NCBI GenBank assembly: GCA_903958285.1
Contig: CAJBSR010000348.1
Coordinates: forward strand, 1-30,555
Source: an uncultured Sphingomonadales bacterium
GTDB taxonomy: Bacteria; Pseudomonadota; Alphaproteobacteria; Sphingomonadales; Sphingomonadaceae
Reading direction: 5' to 3'
DNA: 30,555 nucleotides
This document shows, piece by piece, positions 14,001 to 22,995 of the stretch (position 1 is its first letter; the number at the start of each line of letters is the position of its first letter). The translations under genes were made by a program, and so were the position numbers. The notes under the pieces were generated by a model, which made no database searches, had not been told where the DNA came from, and was given only the letters and a program-made list of their open reading frames with translations.

Positions 14001-14492
14001 ATGACCACCCTCCTCATCCTCTACCACAGCCGCACCGGCGGCACCGAAGCGATGGCGCGCGCAGCCCTTGCAGGCGCAGAACAGGAACCGGGCGTCACTG
14101 CCCGCCTGCTGACCGCTACAGACGCCACCCCCGACGATCTGATCGCCGCCGACGGCGTCATCTTCGCCTGTCCGGAGAACCTAGCCTCCATGGCGGGCGT
14201 AATGAAGGATTTCTTTGATCGGGCTTATTACCTCGTACTCGGAAAGATCGAGGGGCGGCCTTATGCCGCAATGATCTGTGCCGGGTCAGACGGGGAGGGT
14301 GCGGCGCGGCAGATTGCGCGGATCGCTTTGGGCTGGCGGATGAAGGCGGTGGCCGATCCTCTCATCCTGTGCACCCATGCGCAGACGCCCGAAGAGATAC
14401 TCGCGCCCAAGACGATCCCGCCCGAAGCGCTTGCCCGCTGCCAGGACCTCGGTCTGGCTCTGGCAGCGGGGCTTGCAATGGGTGTCTATTAG
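14001..14492 (+). CDS. Flavodoxin-fold NAD(P)H-dependent oxidoreductase
   Basis: A 163-residue protein. The N-terminal strand and phosphate loop LLILYHSRTGGTEAMARAAL is the FMN phosphate-binding loop of flavodoxins and WrbA/NADPH-dependent FMN reductases. A second flavin-contact region is FACPENLASMAGVMKDFFDR, and the core continues AMICAGSDGEGAARQIARIA. It probably binds FMN and transfers electrons to small substrates in the cytoplasm. It ends with the MAPEG gene on the opposite strand; the two stop codons overlap by 3 bases. The substrate is unknown. Confidence 0.82.
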   Translation: MTTLLILYHSRTGGTEAMARAALAGAEQEPGVTARLLTATDATPDDLIAADGVIFACPENLASMAGVMKDFFDRAYYLVLGKIEGRPYAAMICAGSDGEGAARQIARIALGWRMKAVADPLILCTHAQTPEEILAPKTIPPEALARCQDLGLALAAGLAMGVY

Positions 14493-14950
14493 TTTGCAGG
14501 CACCGTTTCGGAAACGGAGAGGTCAACCTCACTCGCCGGCTGGATCTGCCCTGCCGATGTATAGGGAATGGAGATGCAATACGCGGCCAGACCCAAGAGC
14601 GTCAGCATGGTGATGATCGTGCCAACCATCCGGCCCTTGCCAAGCGTCCCGCCATCCATGCCGATGCCATGTGCGACACGGCCAAGGAAATAGACGCCTG
14701 CCACAATCCAGAGCCAGGTTGGTGCGGCACCCGGCGTGTTGGCGAGCTCAATCGCGGCAATCATGATGAGGACAAAGGGCGTGTTCTCAATATAGTTAGA
14801 GTGCGCGCGCATCCGGCGGATGACGGCTTCACTGCCACCGTCGCCGATGGAGACCTTCTCTGTTGTGCGCGCCTGCCCACAGCGGATGGCGAGCCACAGA
14901 TTGACGAGGGCAGCGACGCCGACGAATGTCAAAGTTACGGGTAAAATCAT
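14489..14950 (-). CDS. MAPEG-family integral membrane protein
   Basis: A 153-residue protein with four predicted membrane helices: ILPVTLTFVGVAALVNLWLA, ENTPFVLIMIAAIELANTP, PTWLWIVAGVYFLGRVAHG, and VGTIITMLTLLGLAAYCIS. Between the first two lies RRMRAHSNYIENTPF, the R-x-x-x-N-x-x-E-N signature of MAPEG proteins (membrane-associated glutathione/eicosanoid metabolism). Start chosen at 14950, where AGGAGGGGAAGAAG precedes the ATG; an upstream in-frame start at 15100 would add a basic, non-family extension. It converges on the flavodoxin gene and diverges from rpmF. Confidence 0.9.
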   Translation of the reverse strand: MILPVTLTFVGVAALVNLWLAIRCGQARTTEKVSIGDGGSEAVIRRMRAHSNYIENTPFVLIMIAAIELANTPGAAPTWLWIVAGVYFLGRVAHGIGMDGGTLGKGRMVGTIITMLTLLGLAAYCISIPYTSAGQIQPASEVDLSVSETVPAN

Positions 14951-15003
14951 GATCTTCTTCCCCTCCTGTTGGGTGGGCGGACCCTGCCACGCGGCGCCCA
15001 CGC

Positions 15004-15031
15004 TTGCAACCGCGCGAAATTTCGCTATACG
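15004..15031 (+). promoter_or_regulatory. Candidate promoter of the rpmF-plsX-fabH block with a palindromic spacer
   Basis: TTGCAA (15004-15009) and TATACG (15026-15031) are separated by 16 bases. The spacer contains the perfect 12-base palindrome GCGAAATTTCGC (15014-15025). This lies about 90 bases before rpmF. The -10 and -35 each match consensus at 4 of 6 positions. Confidence 0.4.
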
Positions 15032-15121
15032 CGCGCCTTCGCTTGGGCGGCCCCGGATTCGTTTTCGGTTGCGGGATTGTTGGCCAAGGTTTGTGATCAC
15101 TCAATCGAATAAGGTGCCGAA

Positions 15122-15301
15122 ATGGCCGTCCCTAAAAGAAAAACCTCGCCGTCGCGGCGGAACATGCGTCGCAGCCATGATGCGCTGACGGCCACCACGT
15201 TTCAGGAATGCCCGAACTGTGGCGAACTGAAGCTGCCGCACAATCTTTGCCAGGCTTGCGGTCACTATAACGGTCGCGAAATCGTCGCAGCCGCCGACTA
15301 A
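15122..15301 (+). CDS. rpmF: 50S ribosomal protein L32
   Basis: A 59-residue protein starting [20 protein letters not shown], with a zinc-ribbon-like pair CPNC and CQAC and the L32 region [18 protein letters not shown]. It is a standard large-subunit ribosomal protein. It is the first gene of the classic rpmF-plsX-fabH lipid-synthesis block, 31 bases ahead of plsX. The plsX ribosome site sits in a hairpin right after the rpmF stop, so plsX translation may be tied to rpmF translation. Confidence 0.97.
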   Translation: MAVPKRKTSPSRRNMRRSHDALTATTFQECPNCGELKLPHNLCQACGHYNGREIVAAAD

Positions 15302-15302
15302 T

Positions 15303-15329
15303 CCCGTCGCCTGAACCACAGGAGACGGG
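15303..15329 (+). promoter_or_regulatory. RNA hairpin covering the plsX ribosome-binding site
   Basis: CCCGTC-G-CCTG (15303-15313), loop AACCA, then CAGG-A-GACGGG (15319-15329) form a stem of 6 plus 4 pairs around one G/A mismatch. The 3' arm contains AGGAGA, the plsX Shine-Dalgarno. The hairpin starts 1 base after the rpmF stop codon, so a ribosome finishing rpmF would open it. Confidence 0.5.
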
Positions 15330-15332
15330 CAA

Positions 15333-16364
15333 GTGGCCGAAGCGCCGCGCATCGCAATTGACGCCATGGGGGGCGATGGAGGGCTAGCAGTGATGCTGGC
15401 CGGTGTCGCCCTTGCGCGCCGTCAATGGCCGGGGCTGACCTTTGACCTTGTCGGCGATGAAGCCGAGATCAACGCGGCACTTGACCAGCACCCGAACCTG
15501 CGGGCGGCGTCGGACATCATCCACGCCCCCGAAGCGATCGACGGCAGCGAACGCGCAGGCCAAGCAATCCGCCGTGCCAAGACGACAAGCATGGGGCTTG
15601 CCATAGACGCTGTGAAGCAGGGTCGGGCAGGGGCTGCTGTGTCCGCCGGAAATACCGGCGCACTGATGGCGATGGCGAAGTTGGCCCTGCGCACCATGCC
15701 AGGCATTGACCGCCCCGCGCTCGCAGCCCTCCTCCCCAGCCTTGGCGAAAAAGATTTCGTCATGCTGGATCTGGGCGCCAACACCGAATGCGAAACGCGC
15801 AACCTCGTCGAGTTCGCGATCATGGGGGCTGCCTATTCGCGCATTGCGCTGGGCATTGAACGCCCGCGCGTCTCGTTGCTCAACATCGGCACCGAAGACC
15901 AAAAGGGCACCGAAGAGATTCGTGATGCCGCCGCCGCCCTGCGCGCGGCAGACCATCTGCACATGAACTTTGAAGGCTTTATCGAAGGCGACAAGATTGC
16001 CCGCGGCCTGACCGATGTTGTGGTGTGCGACGGATTTTCCGGGAACATCTCGCTGAAGACGATGGAGGGCACCGCCCGCTTCGTGACGGACCTGTTGCGC
16101 CGCGCCTTTACAAGCTCGATCCGGTCCAAATTCGGTTTCCTCATCTCGCGTCCGGCGACCGAGCTGATGCGCCATCACCTTGACCCCGACAATCACAATG
16201 GCGCGGTCTTCCTTGGCCTCAACGGCGTGGTCGTTAAAAGCCATGGCAGTGCGAGCCCCAAAGGTGTTGCCAATGCCGTCGGCGTTGCCGCCAAGCTGGT
16301 CGACGCCAACATTACCCAGCGGATCGCTGAAGATCTCGCGCTCATCAAGGCGAACGGCAAGTGA
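15333..16364 (+). CDS. plsX: Phosphate acyltransferase PlsX
   Basis: A 343-residue protein beginning at a GTG ([16 protein letters not shown]), the invariant PlsX opening. Later family motifs are [54 protein letters not shown] and [19 protein letters not shown]. PlsX makes acyl-phosphate from acyl-ACP for phosphatidic acid synthesis. AGGAGA (15320-15325) lies 7 bases before the start. The stop overlaps the fabH start as GTGA, so the two are coupled. Confidence 0.97.
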   Translation: MAEAPRIAIDAMGGDGGLAVMLAGVALARRQWPGLTFDLVGDEAEINAALDQHPNLRAASDIIHAPEAIDGSERAGQAIRRAKTTSMGLAIDAVKQGRAGAAVSAGNTGALMAMAKLALRTMPGIDRPALAALLPSLGEKDFVMLDLGANTECETRNLVEFAIMGAAYSRIALGIERPRVSLLNIGTEDQKGTEEIRDAAAALRAADHLHMNFEGFIEGDKIARGLTDVVVCDGFSGNISLKTMEGTARFVTDLLRRAFTSSIRSKFGFLISRPATELMRHHLDPDNHNGAVFLGLNGVVVKSHGSASPKGVANAVGVAAKLVDANITQRIAEDLALIKANGK

Positions 16365-17320
16365 CATTACGCGCGGTCATTCTCGGGACAGGATCGGCCC
16401 TTCCCAAACACCGTGTTTCGAATGATGAACTGGCCCAGCGCGTCGACACCTCAGATGAGTGGATCGTGGCGCGCACCGGCATTCGCTTCCGCCATATTGC
16501 CGGTGAAGGCGAAACAACCGCAACGCTGGGCGCCGACGCGGCTGCCAAGGCCCTCGAAGCCGCCGGTGTGGATGCCGCCAGCATTGATCTGATCGTTCTG
16601 GCCACCGCCACGCCCGACCAGACCTTTCCCGCCAGCGCCACCAAGGTGCAGGCGATGCTCGGCATCAATGACTGTATCGCCTTTGACGTGGCGGCCGTCT
16701 GTTCAGGCTTTCTCTATGCGCTCTCGGTTGCCGATGCGATGATCCGCGCGGGCAATGTAAAGCGCGCGCTCGTTATCGGGTCCGAAACCTTCAGCCGCAT
16801 CCTGGATTGGGAAGACCGCACGACCTGCGTTCTGTTCGGCGATGGGGCAGGCGCCGTCGTGCTTGAAGGACAAGATGGCGAGGCCGGCATCCTGTCGACC
16901 AGCCTCCATGCCGATGGCCGCCACAATGAACTCCTCTATGTCGACGGAGGCCCGTCCACGACGGGCACGGTCGGCCATGTCCGCATGAAGGGGTCCGAAG
17001 TGTTCCGCCATGCCGTCGTCAATCTGGCGACGGTGCTGGGCGAAGTGCTCGACACCGCAGGCCTGACCCCGCAGGATGTCGACTGGGTCGTCCCGCATCA
17101 GGCCAATGCCCGCATCCTTGATGCGACGGCGCGCAAGCTGGGGCTGTCCAAAGACCAGATCGTCGTGACCGTGGATCAGCATGCCAACACGTCCGCCGCC
17201 TCCGTGCCGCTGGCGCTGGACACCGCCGTGCGCGACGGGCGCATCCAGCGCGGCCAGTTGCTGGTGCTCGAAGCCATGGGTGGCGGCTTCACCTGGGGTG
17301 CGGCAGCCGTCCGTTACTAA
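16361..17320 (+). CDS. fabH: Beta-ketoacyl-ACP synthase III
   Basis: A 319-residue protein starting at a GTG that overlaps the plsX stop. The active-site Cys is residue 114 ([11 protein letters not shown]), His is 246 ([11 protein letters not shown]) and Asn is 276 ([15 protein letters not shown]), the full KAS III triad. It also has [17 protein letters not shown] and the C-terminal [13 protein letters not shown]. It condenses acetyl-CoA with malonyl-ACP to start fatty acid synthesis. It closes the lipid part of the rpmF operon. ihfA follows after 77 bases with its own promoter-like sequence. Confidence 0.97.
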   Translation: MTLRAVILGTGSALPKHRVSNDELAQRVDTSDEWIVARTGIRFRHIAGEGETTATLGADAAAKALEAAGVDAASIDLIVLATATPDQTFPASATKVQAMLGINDCIAFDVAAVCSGFLYALSVADAMIRAGNVKRALVIGSETFSRILDWEDRTTCVLFGDGAGAVVLEGQDGEAGILSTSLHADGRHNELLYVDGGPSTTGTVGHVRMKGSEVFRHAVVNLATVLGEVLDTAGLTPQDVDWVVPHQANARILDATARKLGLSKDQIVVTVDQHANTSAASVPLALDTAVRDGRIQRGQLLVLEAMGGGFTWGAAAVRY

Positions 17321-17333
17321 CCAATTCGCGCAA

Positions 17334-17361
17334 TTGACGTTCCGCGCCAATTCGATATGAA
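17334..17361 (+). promoter_or_regulatory. Candidate ihfA promoter
   Basis: TTGACG (17334-17339) and TATGAA (17356-17361) are 16 bases apart, in the 77-base gap between fabH and ihfA. The start codon follows 36 bases later, after a GAGGGGGAG ribosome site. Confidence 0.4.
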
Positions 17362-17397
17362 GAACTGTGACCACTATCTGAGAGGGGGAGTTGCGTA

Positions 17398-17697
17398 ATG
17401 GCGGGGGATGGTACTCTGACACGAGCCGATCTTGCTGAATCTCTTCACAAGAATGTCGGCCTGTCCAAGGCTGAATCGTCAAAACTTGTCGAATCGATTC
17501 TCGATCACATGTCAAATGCGCTCGCAAAGGGCGAGAATGTAAAGATTTCCGGATTTGGAAGCTTCCTGCTGCGTGACAAGGGTGCACGCGTGGGCCGCAA
17601 TCCCAAAACAGGTGTTGAGGTGCCAATCGCACCGCGCCGCGTGCTGACGTTCCGCGCCAGCCAGATGATGCGGGCCAACGTCGCCCAAGAGGCCTAA
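17398..17697 (+). CDS. ihfA: Integration host factor subunit alpha
   Basis: A 99-residue DNA-bending protein of the HU/IHF family. Start and body read [39 protein letters not shown], and [20 protein letters not shown]. The flexible-arm motif G-R-N-P-x-T-G and the IHF-alpha type R-R-V-L-T-F-x-x-S-x-x-M distinguish it from HU. It works as a heterodimer with IHF beta, which is not in this window. GAGGGGGAG lies 7-15 bases before the ATG. The location next to a MerR-type regulator is a conserved alphaproteobacterial arrangement. Confidence 0.96.
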   Translation: MAGDGTLTRADLAESLHKNVGLSKAESSKLVESILDHMSNALAKGENVKISGFGSFLLRDKGARVGRNPKTGVEVPIAPRRVLTFRASQMMRANVAQEA

Positions 17698-17713
17698 TCG
17701 GTGAGCATCGCCA

Positions 17714-18109
17714 ATGGCTGACAAAGCGCCTGGAGCGTTGCTGACCATTGGCGAGCTTTCCGCTGAGCTTGGCGTTCCGCAGCATATTCTGCGCTACTGG
17801 GAAACCAAGTTTTCCAAACTGCGGCCGCTGACGCGCGCGGGCAACCGCCGCTATTATCGGCCGGACGATGTGGTGCTCGTGCGCCGCATCCACCAGTTGC
17901 TGAACGTTGAAGGCTATACCGTCAAAGGCGTGCAGAAGGTGCTGACCGGAAAGACGGCCACCCCATCTGAAAGTGCTGAACCTGTGGCGGCCTCAAGCGC
18001 GCCTCAGGTGTCGCCGCCTGCGCCGCCAGCCTCACCGCCAAGCTATATTCCCGATCTTGTTTTGATTCGGGACCGGCTGAAAACCGCCCTCGCCGCAGCG
18101 CGGGCTTAA
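17714..18109 (+). CDS. MerR-family transcriptional regulator
   Basis: A 131-residue protein. Residues about 12-75 form a MerR winged helix: LLTIGELSAELGVPQHILRY, WETKFSKLRPLTRAGNRRYY, RPDDVVLVRRIHQLLNVEGY. A Ser/Pro/Ala-rich linker (about 85-115) and a short C-terminal helix (LVLIRDRLKTALAAARA) follow. There is no metal-binding loop, so the effector is unknown. It follows ihfA by 16 bases, so the two are probably co-transcribed. Its stop overlaps the stop of the phosphatase gene on the other strand by 3-4 bases. Confidence 0.92.
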   Translation: MADKAPGALLTIGELSAELGVPQHILRYWETKFSKLRPLTRAGNRRYYRPDDVVLVRRIHQLLNVEGYTVKGVQKVLTGKTATPSESAEPVAASSAPQVSPPAPPASPPSYIPDLVLIRDRLKTALAAARA

Positions 18110-18654
18110 TCCCGGTCCATCTGCGGGCCGAGCGTCGCATCCAAATCCCGCGGGCGGATCATTCGGGTGAAGGTCGCCTTGCCGGTGGCAACCGCACTCC
18201 AGCTATCCGCCTCAAACTGCAATTCTGCAGCCGCCGCGGTGGGGAACTTCATCTCCACCTCATCGCGCAGAAGATCCCCGGCCACATCGGGCACCAGCAT
18301 CAAAATCAAATCTTCCAACCCCGGATTGTGCCCGCACATCAGCACCGACGAGGCCTCATCCGGTAGGTCCTGCACAACATCGAGCAACGTCGCGCCGGAC
18401 GCCAGATAGATGCGGCGGTCCCAATTGGGGTGAAGGATTTCGCCATAGCCTTCCCACAATGCATCGAGCGTTTCGGTGCAGCGCACGGCGGGCGAGGACA
18501 TCACATAGTCGAACGTCCAGCCCTTTGTCCGTAGATGGCGGCCAATGAGCTTAGCGCCTTTGATGCCGCGTTCATTGATCGGCCGATCAAAATCGCGCGA
18601 GACGGGCGCGTCCCATCCTGACTTGGCATGGCGAAAGAGGGTGAGCGTCTTCAT
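18106..18654 (-). CDS. SixA-type histidine phosphatase
   Basis: A 182-residue protein starting MKTLTLFRHAKSGWD, with the RHG/RHA phosphohistidine motif (Arg8, His9) of the histidine phosphatase family. It continues DFDRPINERGIKGAKLIGRH, SPAVRCTETLDAL and MCGHNPGLEDL, the second catalytic His block. SixA enzymes dephosphorylate histidine-phosphotransfer proteins such as ArcB; the target here is unknown. Its ATG overlaps the helicase stop as ATGA, so it is the second gene of a two-gene unit. It converges on the MerR gene. Confidence 0.92.
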   Translation of the reverse strand: MKTLTLFRHAKSGWDAPVSRDFDRPINERGIKGAKLIGRHLRTKGWTFDYVMSSPAVRCTETLDALWEGYGEILHPNWDRRIYLASGATLLDVVQDLPDEASSVLMCGHNPGLEDLILMLVPDVAGDLLRDEVEMKFPTAAAAELQFEADSWSAVATGKATFTRMIRPRDLDATLGPQMDRD

Positions 18655-21368
18655 GAACCCGCTTCATGCGGCAAAGCGACGCCGGTTGGAAGGGTGGATT
18701 GCGTCCGCGTCACTTCCAAAACCGCCTCATCAAGCGTCATGCGTCGCACCGGCGTGCCCGCCGGAAAGGCTGTCAGCAACCGCGATGGGACGGCAGAGGA
18801 GAGCAAAACGAAAATGCCGCGATCTTCCTGCCGCCGAATGAGGCGGCCAAAGGCCTGCGCCATCCGCGCGCGGATCAGCCGGTCATCATAGAGAGACCCA
18901 CCGCCTGCCGCCCGGCGGGCAGTGTGGAGCACCGTCGGCTTGGGCCAAGGCACGCCTTCCATCACCACCATCCGCAGCGACTCCCCCGGTACGTCGACCC
19001 CGTCGCGCAGCGCATCGGTGCCCAGCAGGCTGGAGCGGGGATCATCGCGGAAAATATCGACGAGGGTGCCGGTATCAATCGGGTCCACATGTTGCGCGTA
19101 GAGCGGCAGGCCCTCTCGCGCCAAACGGTCGGCGATGCGGGCGTGGACAGCACGCAGCCGCCGGATCGCGGTAAACAGGCCCAGCGTCCCGCCATTGGAA
19201 GCCGCCACCAGCCGGGCAAAGGCGTTGGCGAGTTGCGGCACATCGCCGCGCTTCACATCGGTGACGATGATGACTTCGGATTGCGCGGCATAGTTGAATG
19301 GGCTTTGGGCCTCGAAATGGACGGGCGGTGCCGACAGGTGCAGCGCCCCCGTCCGTGCATCGGCCACGTCCCACCCCTCCCCGCCTTTCAGCGTCGCCGA
19401 GGTGATGAGCGCGCCGTGCGCGGGCTTCAAAACGGTCGCCGCAAAAGGCCGGGTCGGGTCCAGCCAATGCCGCCTGAGGCCAATATCAACCTCACGCCCC
19501 TCAATCCGGTCGACCGTCAGCCAATCGACAAAGTCCGGGTCCACAGGCCCGCCCAGCCGCGCAAGCATGGACAGCCAAGCGCCAATAGTATCGACCCGCC
19601 AGCTCAGGCTTGCGCGCGCACCTTCGACCCGCGCCCGCGCCTGCCCATCGAGCCAATCCGGCCCCTCCTCAATCACTGCCTCCAGCCGCCGGCCGAGCGT
19701 GACAAGCGGGCGGAGCAACGCATCGAGCGCCTGACAGGCAGGCTCCACGGCGGTCAGCAAGGGGCCGTCCAGCTGGGCGGCCTCGGTTTCCAGCCCATAG
19801 CCCGCATCGCCTTCTGCCGAACGCGCAAAGACGAGCCCGCGCACGGCCCCCAACATCGCCTCAATCGGGCCAAAGGGCGCACCTTCGGCAATGCGCTGCA
19901 ACCAGCCATCCGACGGGAGCGCGGCGGCCGCATTTGCCGCTGCCGAAATGGCCGACGACCCTTCTGAGTCATAGCTCGCCACATCGGCCAGCCGTGCTGC
20001 CAGCCCGCGACGGCGCCCGCGTGATTTGCCTTCGGGGCCGATGATCCAGCGGCGCAGTTCAATGGCCTCCTGCCCCGTCAGGGCGGCTGCAAACATCGTA
20101 TCGGCTGCGTCAAACAGGTGATGGCCTTCGTCAAACACATAGCGCGTCGGGCGTGTGCCCTCTTCCCGCCCGCGCGCGGCATTGACCATGACCAACGCAT
20201 GGTTGGCGACGACGAGATCCGCCTGCGCCGAGGCGCGCGCAGCATGTTCGATGAAACACTTCCGGTAATGCGGGCACCCGGCATAAACACATTCGCCGCG
20301 CCGGTCGGTGAGTGCGGTTGAGCCATTGCGCCGGAACAAAGTCGGCAACCAGCCGGGCAGATCGCCCCCCACCATGTCACCGTCGCGGCTGAACGTTGCC
20401 CAGCGCGCCACGAGATGCGCGAGGATCGCCGCACGGCCGGCAAAGCCACCCTGCAAGGCATCTTCCAGATTGAGCAGGCAGAGATAATTCTCGCGGCCTT
20501 TGCGGATCACAACCTTGCCGCGCGCCGCCGCCTCACTGCCATAGACGCGCGCCGTCTCCGCCGTCAGCTGACGTTGCAGTGCTTTGGTGTAGGTGGAAAT
20601 CCAGACCGGCCCGCCTGCCTGTTCCGCCCAGAGCGAGGCGGGGGCCAGATAGCCCAAGGTCTTGCCGATGCCGGTACCGGCCTCAGAGATCAGAAGGCGC
20701 GGCTCATCGCGGGCGGTGCGGGGCTGGAAGGCAGTGACGGCGGCGCGCGCATAGTCCTGCTGCCCTGTGCGCGTCTCAGCCCCTGCGCCCGTGATCTTTG
20801 TCAGCCTGTCCACCACATCGCGTTCATCAAGGCTGATGGTGCGCGGCGCCGGGCGGACGGGCGCTTCTTCCCATTCCGGCAATTTGGAGAACAGCCAGCG
20901 CTCATCCTTTGGCGGCGCTTTAAGCCGGTCCAGCACCAAGGGTGCCCAAGGCCAGCGCAATCGGGCCAAAGATTGTGCCGATGTCCAAGCGCCCTCGCGT
21001 TCCGGCCAATCGCCGGACAGGACATCGAGCAACTTGGCGGCGGCTTGCGCAAACATCGCGGCGGCACCGCCTTCATCCTCGGGCACATCAATGCCTGTGA
21101 CCCGTGCCAAACCGTTCACCGTGGGCACCATGAAGTGTGCCGGATACAGGAAGGCGAACAATTCCAGCAGGTCGAGCCCGGACAATTCCCCATAGCCAAG
21201 CCGGGCGGCGACCAGTGGCGCATTGAGCATGAGGACAGGCGTTTCCGCCGCGATCGAGATCGCCTCACCCCGGCCCACGGCCCGCGTGCGGCCATCGGGT
21301 GTCGCAATCCAGATGCCGGCATGGCTTGCATGCAGCGCAGGATAAGGCAAAGGGGCAGGAACAGTCAT
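18651..21368 (-). CDS. DinG/XPD-type ATP-dependent DNA helicase with Fe-S cysteines
   Basis: A 905-residue superfamily 2 helicase. Residues 1-180 have no helicase motifs but recall a degenerate DnaQ-like domain (VLMLNAPLVAARLGYGELSG). The helicase starts with Walker A EAGTGIGKT (229-237). The four putative [4Fe-4S] cysteines are 297 (ENYLC), 360, 365 and 371 (GECVYAGCPHYRKC). The box II is DEGH (413-416). C-terminal motifs include LGTDALRDGVDVPGESLRM and AFGRLIRRQEDRGIF. It unwinds DNA 5'-3', removing R-loops or G4 structures in family members. Start chosen at 21368; a start at 21392 is possible. It is divergent from lysK, 47 bases away. Confidence 0.92.
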   Translation of the reverse strand: MTVPAPLPYPALHASHAGIWIATPDGRTRAVGRGEAISIAAETPVLMLNAPLVAARLGYGELSGLDLLELFAFLYPAHFMVPTVNGLARVTGIDVPEDEGGAAAMFAQAAAKLLDVLSGDWPEREGAWTSAQSLARLRWPWAPLVLDRLKAPPKDERWLFSKLPEWEEAPVRPAPRTISLDERDVVDRLTKITGAGAETRTGQQDYARAAVTAFQPRTARDEPRLLISEAGTGIGKTLGYLAPASLWAEQAGGPVWISTYTKALQRQLTAETARVYGSEAAARGKVVIRKGRENYLCLLNLEDALQGGFAGRAAILAHLVARWATFSRDGDMVGGDLPGWLPTLFRRNGSTALTDRRGECVYAGCPHYRKCFIEHAARASAQADLVVANHALVMVNAARGREEGTRPTRYVFDEGHHLFDAADTMFAAALTGQEAIELRRWIIGPEGKSRGRRRGLAARLADVASYDSEGSSAISAAANAAAALPSDGWLQRIAEGAPFGPIEAMLGAVRGLVFARSAEGDAGYGLETEAAQLDGPLLTAVEPACQALDALLRPLVTLGRRLEAVIEEGPDWLDGQARARVEGARASLSWRVDTIGAWLSMLARLGGPVDPDFVDWLTVDRIEGREVDIGLRRHWLDPTRPFAATVLKPAHGALITSATLKGGEGWDVADARTGALHLSAPPVHFEAQSPFNYAAQSEVIIVTDVKRGDVPQLANAFARLVAASNGGTLGLFTAIRRLRAVHARIADRLAREGLPLYAQHVDPIDTGTLVDIFRDDPRSSLLGTDALRDGVDVPGESLRMVVMEGVPWPKPTVLHTARRAAGGGSLYDDRLIRARMAQAFGRLIRRQEDRGIFVLLSSAVPSRLLTAFPAGTPVRRMTLDEAVLEVTRTQSTLPTGVALPHEAGS

Positions 21369-21415
21369 CGACACGCGCCGGGATTGGCGCAACTGGAACG
21401 AAAGAGCAACACGAA

Positions 21416-22978
21416 GTGACCGATTTGCGCGACGCAGCGATGCTTTCCAAGGCCTGGCCCTTTGAAGAGGCGCGCAAGGTGCTCAAACGCCTGGATAAGG
21501 GTGGCAAAGACGGCCCGGTCATCTTCGAAACCGGCTATGGTCCATCGGGTCTGCCGCATATCGGCACCTTCAACGAAGTGCTGCGCACGACGATGGTCCG
21601 CCGCGCCTTTGAAACGCTGTCAGACTTGCCGACCAAGCTCGTCGCCTTTTCCGACGACATGGATGGGCTGCGAAAAGTGCCCGACAATGTCCCTAATCAG
21701 GCGATGCTGACCGAACATCTCGGCAAGCCGCTGACGCGCATTCCCGATCCGTTTGAAAAGTTTGACAGCTTTGCCGCGCACAACAATGCGATGCTGCGCG
21801 AATTCCTCGACCGCTTCGGCTTTGACTATGAGTTCGTGTCATCCACCACCCAATATGAAGGCGGCGTGTTTGACGAGGCGTTGAAGAACGTGCTGCGCCG
21901 CTATCAGGCGATCATGGACATCATGCTGCCGACGCTGCGCAAGGAACGCGCCGCCACGTATTCGCCCGTGCTGCCGATCAGCCAAAAGTCCGGCATCGTG
22001 CTTCAGGTGCCGCTGACAGTTGTGGACGCAGAGGCCGGTCTGGTCAGCTTTGAGGAGGATGGCGAGACCGTCACCCAATCGATCCTTGGCGGGATGTCCA
22101 AGCTACAGTGGAAGGTCGACTGGGCGATGCGCTGGGTCGCCATCGGCGTTGACTATGAAATGTATGGCAAGGACCTGACCGACAGCGGCATCCAGTCCGG
22201 CAAGATCGCGCAGGTCCTTGGCGGCCGCAAGCCGGAGGGGCTGATCTATGAGATGTTCCTCGACGAAAAGGGCGAGAAGATCTCCAAGTCCAAGGGCAAC
22301 GGTCTGAGCCTGGAAGATTGGTTGTCTTACGGAAGCGAAGACAGCCTGGCCTTCTACGCCTATCGCGAACCCAAGAGCGCCAAGCAGTTGCACCTTGGCG
22401 TCATCCCGCGCGCGGTGGATGAGTATTTCCAGTTCCGCGGCAATTATGCAGCCCAACCGATCGAGCAAAAGCTCGGCAATCCGGTGCACCATATCCACAA
22501 CGGGAATGTGCCCGCCGATGTGCCGCCGGTGACCTTCGGCCTGCTGCTCAATCTGGCGGGTGTCATGGGCCCGCACGCCACCGCGCCACAGGTGTGGGGC
22601 TATCTCGCCAACTATGTGCCCGATGCGAGTGCGGCGACGCACCCCGAACTGGCGATGCTCATCAACCTCGCGCTCGCCTATAACCGCGATCATGTCGCCC
22701 CGACGCTCCAGCGCCGCAAGGCAGAAGGCGTTGAGGTCGCAGCACTCCAGCGGCTCGATGCCGAACTCGCCCCGCTGGCGGCAGATACGAGCGCGGAGGA
22801 CATTCAGAACATCGTCTATGAAATCGGCAAGACCGGCGGGTTCGAAAACCTGCGCGACTGGTTCAAGGCGCTCTACGAAACGCTGCTCGGGTCGAGCGCA
22901 GGGCCACGCATGGGCAGCTTCATCGCGCTCTACGGGATTGAGAACACAAGGAAGCTAATCGCCGAGGCTTTGGCGTAA
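21416..22978 (+). CDS. lysK: Lysine--tRNA ligase, class I
   Basis: A 520-residue protein starting with GTG at 21416, giving (M)TDLRDAAMLSKAWPFEEA; longer in-frame starts (21299) have no support and overlap the helicase. The HIGH-like motif is PHIGT (47-51, within GYGPSGLPHIGTF) and the KMSKS-like motif is KISKS (288-292, GEKISKSKGNG). This is the archaeal/alphaproteobacterial class I LysRS rather than the class II LysS. It charges tRNA-Lys. The C-terminal part (LINLALAYNRDHVAPTLQRR) matches the family anticodon-binding domain. A repeat-rich 390-base gap follows, in which no gene is visible. Confidence 0.97.
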   Translation: MTDLRDAAMLSKAWPFEEARKVLKRLDKGGKDGPVIFETGYGPSGLPHIGTFNEVLRTTMVRRAFETLSDLPTKLVAFSDDMDGLRKVPDNVPNQAMLTEHLGKPLTRIPDPFEKFDSFAAHNNAMLREFLDRFGFDYEFVSSTTQYEGGVFDEALKNVLRRYQAIMDIMLPTLRKERAATYSPVLPISQKSGIVLQVPLTVVDAEAGLVSFEEDGETVTQSILGGMSKLQWKVDWAMRWVAIGVDYEMYGKDLTDSGIQSGKIAQVLGGRKPEGLIYEMFLDEKGEKISKSKGNGLSLEDWLSYGSEDSLAFYAYREPKSAKQLHLGVIPRAVDEYFQFRGNYAAQPIEQKLGNPVHHIHNGNVPADVPPVTFGLLLNLAGVMGPHATAPQVWGYLANYVPDASAATHPELAMLINLALAYNRDHVAPTLQRRKAEGVEVAALQRLDAELAPLAADTSAEDIQNIVYEIGKTGGFENLRDWFKALYETLLGSSAGPRMGSFIALYGIENTRKLIAEALA

Positions 22979-22995
22979 CGGCCCATCCATCGTCT

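Noticed and set aside
15384..16367. 327-codon minus-strand frame opposite plsX
   Set aside because: It lies inside an unmistakable plsX on the plus strand; the long frame is a GC-content effect.
16703..17893. 396-codon minus-strand frame across fabH, ihfA and merR
   Set aside because: It spans three clear plus-strand genes and has no recognisable domain.
18666..19967. 433-codon plus-strand frame opposite the helicase
   Set aside because: Antisense of a helicase with all motifs present; composition is typical of shadow frames.
20415..21419. 334-codon plus-strand frame opposite the helicase start
   Set aside because: Same reason; it also runs into the lysK start region without a ribosome site.
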